Shown piece by piece: positions 1-5,217 of a stretch of 5,217 nucleotides of DNA. The stretch's first letter is position 1; every line of letters begins with the position of its first letter. Below the pieces are notes generated by a model. It was not told the origin of the DNA. It saw only the letters and a program-made list of their open reading frames with translations, and searched no databases. The position numbers were made by a program, and so were the translations under genes. Source of the stretch: Planctomycetota bacterium (lineage in GTDB: Bacteria > Planctomycetota > Planctomycetia > Planctomycetales > Planctomycetaceae); contig JAEYWB010000292.1 in NCBI GenBank assembly GCA_023429275.1, positions 1 to 5,217 of the forward strand, written 5' to 3'.

Positions 1-3000
1 TTCTCATCAAATCCGGGGAATAGTCCGTCGACGGTATTCTTCTCCCACGAGCGGGTCTGGGAGGCGAGTTCGGCGGGTGTGACCCGTCCGTCGAAATTCG
101 TGTCGAAGTAGGTCCATGTGCCGATCAGGTCGTCACGCATGGCGCTGACGAGCTCGGCCGGAGTCAGAAGCTGGTCCTGGTCACTGTCGAGCTGGGAGAA
201 CTTCTTAAGGGCGACGTCGCGGCTCGGCTGGAACTTGGACAGGTATTCCGAAACGGTCAGCTTCCTGTCCTTGTTCTCATCGAGGTACCCGAAGTCGAGG
301 TTCTTGAAGAGGTGCCCCGTCGGAAGGCGGATCCGAGTCCCATCCGTGAGTCGAATGCCCAGCGCGATCTCGATCGTCTCACTTGCCTCGTCGCGGGACA
401 CAACGCCGTCGCCGTCCCGGTCCGCCCTGGCGGCGGCGATCTCCCCTCCTTCCCAGTCCGGGCCGAACTGCTGCCATGAGAAACCCTGCCACTCTTCCGG
501 AGTGACGGAGGTCATCCCCCCTGGAAAGACCTCGGAGAGGACCCGCTCGGCCAGTTGCAGCACCGGATCGGGGACCGGGCCGATGGGGACATCGCCCAGG
601 GACGAAAGGGCGTAGTCGCTCGACACGAACTCGTCGCTCGAGAGCTTGCCGTTGCTGTCGCGATCGGTCGCCCGGAAGGCGAGCAGGCACCGCGTCCTGC
701 GGGCGTGGTGGTACCGCAGGGCTTCGTTGGTCACAGCGGGGCCCTGCGGCCTCGGCTGCGTGAAGGTTTCCGAAAAGGTGAGGTGGCCGTCGCGGTTCTG
801 GTCCTTCTGCTCGAAGGCGATCTGCTTCGGAAGCCCTCGCGAGTCGACGTCGAACGGGAACTCCTCGTAGGTCAGGAACCCGTCCCGGTTGAGGTCCCGA
901 AGCCGGAACGCCTTCCGCATGAGCACGCTCGCGAAGAGGTCCGGATGAAGGCGGAACTCTTCGTACGAGAGCTTCGTGTCGCCGTTGTAGTCCTTGCGGC
1001 GATGATTCCAGTCGACCACCCGGGTCTGCAGCGGCGTCCAGCAGAATTCCCTGTAGGAGAGGGATCCGTCACCGTCCTCGTCGAAGCCGGGGAACAGACC
1101 GGGGATCAGGTTCTGCTCCCACTCGGACGACTGGTCCTTCACTTCCCCGGGGCTGACCCGTCCATCGTGATCGGCGTCGTAGCGCAGGAAGGCCCCGATC
1201 AGGTCGTCCCGCATCATGCCGGCCGCCTCCGCCGGCGTCAGGAAGCCGTCCTTGTTCTGGTCCAATGTCGTGAAGTTCTTGAGAGCGACCTCTGGACTCG
1301 GCTGAAACTTGGCGGCGTACTCCCCCTGCGTCAGCTTCCGGTCCTTGTTCGTGTCGAGCCAGCCGAACTCGAGGACCTTGAAGGAGGTCCCCGCCGGCTG
1401 GCGGATCAGCGTTCCGTCCGCGAGCCGGACCCCGAACGCAACTTCGATCAACTGTCGCGCCTCGTCACGTGAGACCTTCTGGTCGCCGTCCCGGTCCGGC
1501 TTCTGCTGGGCCAGTGTCACCCAGTCCGGTCCCAGTGCGGCCCAATCAGCCTTGGACCAGCCTTCCACGGTGATCGACACGGAGGCATCAGGGAGCAGGA
1601 CCGCGAGGCCCCGTTCGACCTCGTCCAGGATGGCGTCCGGAACCGGATACCCCCATGCTCCCTGGAGGGTTCGCCCGTAGGGGCTTCGCTCGAGCTCATT
1701 GAGAGAGACCGTCCCGTTCCGGTCGGCGTCGGATGCGTCGAAGGCCAGGCGGGTCCGCAGCAGGCTGTAGCGGTACGCCTTGAGCCCCTCGGCATCGTCC
1801 GGTTTCGGTGCCGGACGATCGAACGCTTCGTCGAAGTTCCACGCTCCGTCACCGTTCCGATCGCGGGTCTTGAAGGCGATCTCAGGAGGAGCCCTGGCCG
1901 GGTCCATCTCGAACGGAAACTCGTCGTACGTGAGGACTCCGTTCCGATCGACATCCCGGAGTCGGAACGCCTTTCGAGTCAGGACGCTGGCGAACAGGTC
2001 GGGATGAAGCCGGAACTCTTCGAAGGAGAGCTTGAGGTCGCCATTGTAGTCCTTGCGAAGCTGGTTCCAGTCCTGTGCGCGGACCTGGAGCGGCGTCCAG
2101 CCGAACTCCCTGTAGGAGAGCGCCCCGTCGGCGTCCTGATCGAATCCCGGAAACAGCCCCAGGGCCGCGTTCTTCTCCCAAGCACCGGTGTGCCGGGTCA
2201 GTTCATCCGGTGTGATCCGGCCATCTCGATCGGCGTCGAAGCGGAGGAACGTCGCGACGGAGTCGTCCCGCATCCGCGTGATCGCTTCCGCCGGAGTCAG
2301 GAGGCCATCCTTGTTCTGGTCCATCGCGGTGAAGTTCTTGGACGTCGTCTCCGGATCGAGCGGAGACTTCTTTGAGTACTCTGCCAGGGAGAGCTTGCCA
2401 TCCTTGTTCGCATCCATGTGGCTGAACTCGACGCGCTTCAGCGCAACCCCGGTCGGAAGCCGGATCAGCGTTCCATCGTCCAGCCGGATCCCGAGAGCCG
2501 ATTCGATCGCCTGCCGGGCTTCGTCCCGCGAGATCTTTCCGTCTCCATTCCGATCAGGCTTGTGGGTCGCGAGTGTCGCCCAATCGTTGCCGAGGTCGCC
2601 CCACTTCGCCCTGGACCAGGCCTCCGTGGCGATCGACTCCTGGTGATCCGGCAGCAGGATGGCCAGGACCCGTTCGGCCTCCTCGCCGAGGACATCGGGC
2701 AGGGGATGCCCCCACGCTCCCTGGAGTGTCCGGCCGCAGGGACTCCGCCGAAGCTCGTCAAGCGAAACCGTTCCATTGCGATCAGCATCGACGGCGTCGA
2801 AGGCGAGGCGGCTTCGCAGCCGGGCGTAGTCGTACGCCTTGAGCCCCTCGGCATCGTCGGCGATCGGGGCCGGGCGTGCCAACGCTTCCTCGAACGTCCA
2901 CGCCCCGTCCGCGTTCAGGTCGCGGGTCCGAAACGCGACTTCGGGGGAGACAGCGGCCGGGTCAATCGTGAACGGAAACTCTTCGAGCGAGAGGGCCCCG

Positions 3001-5217
3001 TCCCGATTCCGGTCGCGGAGACGGAACAACCGCCGCGCGAGGACGCTGCCGAACAGTTCGGCGCTCGGCCGGAACTCTTCGAACGACAGCCGGGCATCGC
3101 CGTTGACGTCGGAGCGGAGGAGGTTCCAGTCCAGCACCCGGTTGAGCACCGGAGTCCAGCCGAACTCCGTCAGCGAGAGAGTTCCGTCCTGGTCCTGGTC
3201 AAAGCCGGGGAACAGCCCGCGGACGGCATTCTTCTCCCAGTCGGCCGAGTTGCGGGCGATCTCGTCCGGGGTCACCTTGCCGTCCCGATCGGTATCGAAC
3301 CTCGCGAATGTCGCCACCAGGTCTTCCCGGAACGACAGGACGAGTTCGTCCAGCGTCGCAAAGCCATCCTTGTTCCGGTCCATGTGCTGCGAGAAACGGC
3401 GGATGGCGACGTCTCGATCGGGCTGCCATTTCGCGAGGTACTCTTCCACGGTCAGGCGGTTGTCTCCGTTGACGTCGAGCGTGCGGAGATCGAGGTTCCG
3501 CAGCAGATGCCCGGTCGGAAGCCGGATCACCGTCCCGTCCGCTCGACGGATTCCCAGGGCGGTCTCGAGAACTCGCCGCGCCTCGTCGGCCGTGACGCTC
3601 CCATCCTTGTCGGCGTCCGGGTTGGCCTGGCCAAGGTGCGCCCAGTCGGGCCCCACGGATTTCCAGTCAAACACCTTCCAGTCGTCGACACGCAGTGCCG
3701 TGCGGCCCGAAAGAACCAGCCCGATGGCCCGTTCGGCTTCTTCCAGGACCGGATCGGGAATCGCTTCGGCCGCCGCCCCCCCCGAGAGCGAAAGCCGGTA
3801 TCGGCCGTCGTACTCTCCCTTCGACAGTTGACCGTTCCGATCGGCGTCCAACGCCGCAAACGCGGCCCGGCTCCGGATCACTCGTTGATAGTGATCGCGG
3901 ACGGCAACAGGATCCTGAGCATCGGGCCCCTGGCGCAGGAACACCTCCGCGTGAGTCAGCTCTCCATCGCCATCGCGGTCAAGCTGCTGAAAAGCGACCT
4001 CGGCCGGAATCTTCGAGACATCTCTGTCGAACGGAAATTCGTCGTAGGACAGGAAGCCGTCACGATCGCGATCGCAGAGTCGGAACGCGCGGCGCATCAG
4101 CACTTCGGCGAACGGCCCCGGGCCGGGGCGGAACTCGTCAAAGGAGAGCTTCATGTCTCCGTTGAAGTCACGCCGGCGCCGATTCCAGTCGATGACGCGG
4201 CTTTGCGGGGGCGTCCAGGCAAACTCCCGGAACGACAGGCTGCCGTTCCCGTCCTGGTCGTAGCCGGGGAACAGCCCAGTGACGGTGACCTTCTCCCAGG
4301 ACTGGCTGTTCCGCGAGATCTCCTCGGGGGTCACCTTTCCGTCCCGGTCGACGTCGAAACGCAGGAACGTCCCGAGCATGTCGTCCCGCATCCGGCTGAC
4401 CGCCTCCGCGGGAGTCAGGAATCCGTCCTTGTCCTGGTCCATCCGGGCGAAGTTCTCGAGCGCAGCTTCGCGGTTCGGCTTGAACTTCGCGACGTACTCG
4501 TCCGCCGTGAGCTTGCGATCCTTGTTCTCGTCGAGATAACCGAACTCGAAGTTCTTGAAGACGAGACCGGACGGGAGACGTGTCGCGAGGCCATCCGGTA
4601 ACCGGACCCCCAGAGAGACTTCGACAGTCATGCGGGCCTCGGCTCGCGAGATCTGCCCGTCGCCGTTGGAGTCCGGGTTCTGCTGGACCACGGCCGTCCA
4701 GTCCGGTCCGAGTTCCGACCAGGGAGCGGATTTCCAGCTCTCCGAGACGATCGACTCCTGACCTGGCGGCAGCGTGATCGAAAGGACGCGCTCGACCTCC
4801 TCGAGAACCGCGTCCGGGATCGGGACCTTGGAATCGTTCCCTGCGAGCGACGGAGCGAAAGGGCTTTCGACGAACTCCTTTTCCGAGATCGCCCCGCTCC
4901 GGTCCACGTCGACCCCCTCGAACGCAAGCCGGCTTCGGAGAAGAGACCACGCACTCCGCGGCGGCGCGGCGGGTTGCCCCGGGAGCAGCGCGGGGGCCGG
5001 CACGATCTCATCGATCGACGACAGCTCGCCGTTGTGGTCACGGTCAAGCAGTCGAAACAGGATCGGAGGAGGAAGTGTCACGAACTCCTTCTCCGAGAGC
5101 TTCCCGTCGCGATCGGCGTCCGCAGCGTCGAATGCGGCCCCCCCTCCTGCCCGGTCCGGTTCCGCCAGCGCCGCGAGATACTCACTTCGCGTCACGTTCT
5201 CGTCGAAATCGGAATCC
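1..5217 (-). CDS. Giant tandem EF-hand calcium-binding repeat protein (internal fragment, both ends outside the window)
   Basis: One frame stays open for 1738 codons from 5216 down to 3, with no stop and no frameshift; I translated it throughout. Residue numbers here count from the codon at 5214-5216. The protein has 44 complete EF-hand loops with Asp at 1, Asp/Asn at 3 and 5, Ser/Thr usually at 9 and Glu at 12, for example DQDKDGFLTPAE (residues 260-271) and DADRDGRITPDE (994-1005). EF loops bind Ca2+ between two short helices. Loops are grouped by nine into units of 353-358 residues. There are only four cysteines (381, 827, 1392, 1510), none in a shared repeat column, so conserved disulfides are unlikely. 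No membrane segment or enzyme domain is visible; an N-terminal signal or C-terminal anchor would lie outside. The Glu at loop position 12 and the uneven spacing separate it from dockerins. Ca2+ binding is well supported by family knowledge. Role and location (perhaps a secreted or surface rod) are inference. Start and stop codons are not in the window. Confidence 0.96.
9..1082 (-). repeat. EF-hand super-repeat unit 4 (358 codons, five longer)
   Basis: Residues 1379-1736 hold nine loops starting at Asp 1379, 1409, 1441, 1472, 1518, 1599, 1646, 1677 and 1705. The five extra residues lie between loops 4 and 5 (two more) and in the non-EF module between loops 5 and 6 (three more). The rest keeps the spacing of units 2 and 3. 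The first third matches unit 3 and the last third is closer to units 0 and 1 (LPTGHLFKNLDFGYLDENKD). Loop 8 (DSDQDQLLTPAE) has Gln at position 6. The next unit starts at the window edge with LFPGFDE. Confidence 0.92.
1083..2141 (-). repeat. EF-hand super-repeat unit 3 (353 codons)
   Basis: Residues 1026-1378 hold nine loops starting at Asp 1026, 1056, 1088, 1119, 1163, 1241, 1288, 1319 and 1347. It resembles unit 2 most in the middle (PDDAEGLKAY, GRTLQGAWG) but resembles unit 4 most around loops 2-3 (EEFRLHPDLFASVL, RKAFRLRD). Loop 6 (DRDGDQKVSRDE) has Gln and loop 7 (DTNKDRKLTQGE) has Arg where position 6 is usually Gly. The LPTG motif seen in the other units is QPAG here. Confidence 0.94.
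1773..1799 (-). repeat. 27-bp perfect direct repeat, copy in unit 3
   Basis: This is the partner of 2832-2858, one super-repeat length (1059 bp) away and in the same reading frame. The equivalent places in units 0, 1 and 4 encode different sequences (Pro/Ala-rich in unit 0, GPDAQDPVAV in unit 1, PQGPAVTNEA in unit 4). Confidence 0.85.
2142..3200 (-). repeat. EF-hand super-repeat unit 2 (353 codons)
   Basis: Residues 673-1025 hold nine loops starting at Asp 673, 703, 735, 766, 810, 888, 935, 966 and 994. The spacing (30, 32, 31, 44, 78, 47, 31, 28 residues, then 32 to the next unit) is identical to unit 3, so the two align without a gap. It shares with unit 3 the stretch DDAEGLKAY and the motif GRTLQGAWG just after loop 5, which the other units lack. 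Loop 7 (DANKDGKLSLAE) is the only copy of that loop in the window with the canonical Gly at position 6. Confidence 0.94.
2832..2858 (-). repeat. 27-bp perfect direct repeat, copy in unit 2
   Basis: This 27-bp stretch is identical, base for base, to 1773-1799, exactly 1059 bp away. It encodes most of DDAEGLKAY between loops 4 and 5. Synonymous positions are conserved too, unlike most of the surrounding super-repeat, where codons differ. This points to recent duplication or gene conversion between units 2 and 3. Confidence 0.85.
3201..4259 (-). repeat. EF-hand super-repeat unit 1 (353 codons)
   Basis: Residues 320-672 hold nine loops starting at Asp 320, 350, 382, 413, 457, 534, 581, 613 and 641. 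The unit opens after the LFPGYD motif and is followed by LFPGFD of the next unit. Loop 2 (DFNGDMKLSFDE) and loop 7 (DVNGDNRLTVEE) have Gly at position 4 rather than 6. The non-EF module (469-533) has IPDPVLEEAER and two Trp before GPDW. Compared with units 2 and 3, it has one residue fewer before loop 6 and one extra (FSQHMD) before loop 8, so the total length is still 353. Cys381 sits just before loop 3. Confidence 0.93.
4260..5216 (-). repeat. EF-hand super-repeat unit 0 (truncated at the window edge, most divergent)
   Basis: Residues 1-319 hold eight loops starting at Asp 1, 33, 58, 103, 182, 229, 260 and 288. They line up with loops 2-9 of the other units, drifting by only a few residues, so this is a real but diverged copy whose first loop lies outside. 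The first loop has Glu instead of Gly at position 6. The loop at 58 has one extra residue before its terminal acid (Asp at 12, Glu at 13). Residues 71-87 are a Pro/Ala-rich stretch replacing the charged segment seen between loops 4 and 5 elsewhere. The second half is conventional: the IPDxVLEEVER and LGPDW motifs of the non-EF module (residues 115-181), then FGYLDENKDRKLT, which closely matches unit 4. Confidence 0.88.

Noticed and set aside
555..1472. 305-codon open frame on the plus strand
   Set aside because: Same antisense register as the 727-codon frame; it ends where the sense gene uses a rare TCA Ser codon (1470-1472). No domain of its own.
2839..3831. 330-codon plus-strand open frame rich in Ser and Arg
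   Set aside because: It is a frame shadow: the Ser/Arg richness comes from reading the reverse complement of Asp/Glu/Gly codons out of register. No conserved motif.
2418..4601. 727-codon open frame on the plus strand
   Set aside because: It is in exact antisense register with the EF-hand frame and repeats only because the sense gene repeats. It shows no recognisable domain, and its openness follows from rarity of sense TTA, CTA and TCA codons.
4168..4950. 260-codon minus-strand open frame beginning with ATG
   Set aside because: It is in a different frame from the EF-hand protein and gives a low-complexity Arg/Gly-rich translation. The EF frame is uninterrupted across the same bases.
1..5217. 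Dockerin repeats of a cellulosome-type protein
   Set aside because: Dockerins use a pair of about 22-residue repeats with Asp at position 12 of the loop. Here loops end in Glu, are 28-78 residues apart and number nine per unit.
1..5217. Assembly artefact duplicating a 1-kb block
   Set aside because: The units differ widely in protein and synonymous sequence, and lengths differ (353 versus 358 codons), so they are true diverged copies. A collapsed or expanded copy number elsewhere in the gene cannot be excluded.
1..5217. RTX-type nonapeptide calcium repeats or hemolysin-like domain
   Set aside because: No GGxGxDxLx motifs are present; the acidic repeats have the 12-residue EF-loop pattern instead.

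Overview
The whole window is the interior of one very large gene on the minus strand. A single reading frame (first complete codon at 5214-5216, last at 3-5) runs for 1738 codons with no stop, and it leaves the window at both ends, so neither its start nor its stop is visible. There is no intergenic DNA, RNA gene, mobile element or CRISPR array, and no promoter or terminator could be identified.

The protein is built almost entirely of EF-hand calcium-binding loops of the form D-x-D/N-x-D/N-G-x-(hydrophobic)-S/T-x-x-E. I count 44 complete loops and the first residues of a 45th. They are not scattered. Nine loops with fixed, unequal spacing form a super-repeat of 353 residues (1059 bp), and this repeats in tandem, always in frame. 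From the N-terminal side the window holds a truncated, divergent unit (4260-5216), three units of exactly 353 codons (3201-4259, 2142-3200, 1083-2141), one unit of 358 codons (9-1082), and the first bases of the next (1-8). Each unit also carries a non-EF stretch between loops 5 and 7. It is rich in Trp, Pro and Gly and is as well conserved as the loops, which suggests a real structural module.

The DNA is GC-rich and the codons TTA, CTA and TCA are nearly absent from the frame. Giant EF-hand proteins in GC-rich bacterial genomes are typical of Planctomycetes and some relatives, so I infer a planctomycete-like bacterium, but there is no ribosomal or other marker here to prove it. The likely role, by inference only, is a large calcium-binding and calcium-stiffened protein, possibly secreted or at the cell surface. 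No catalytic domain, signal peptide or membrane segment is visible. The long open frames on the plus strand are codon-on-codon shadows of this gene.
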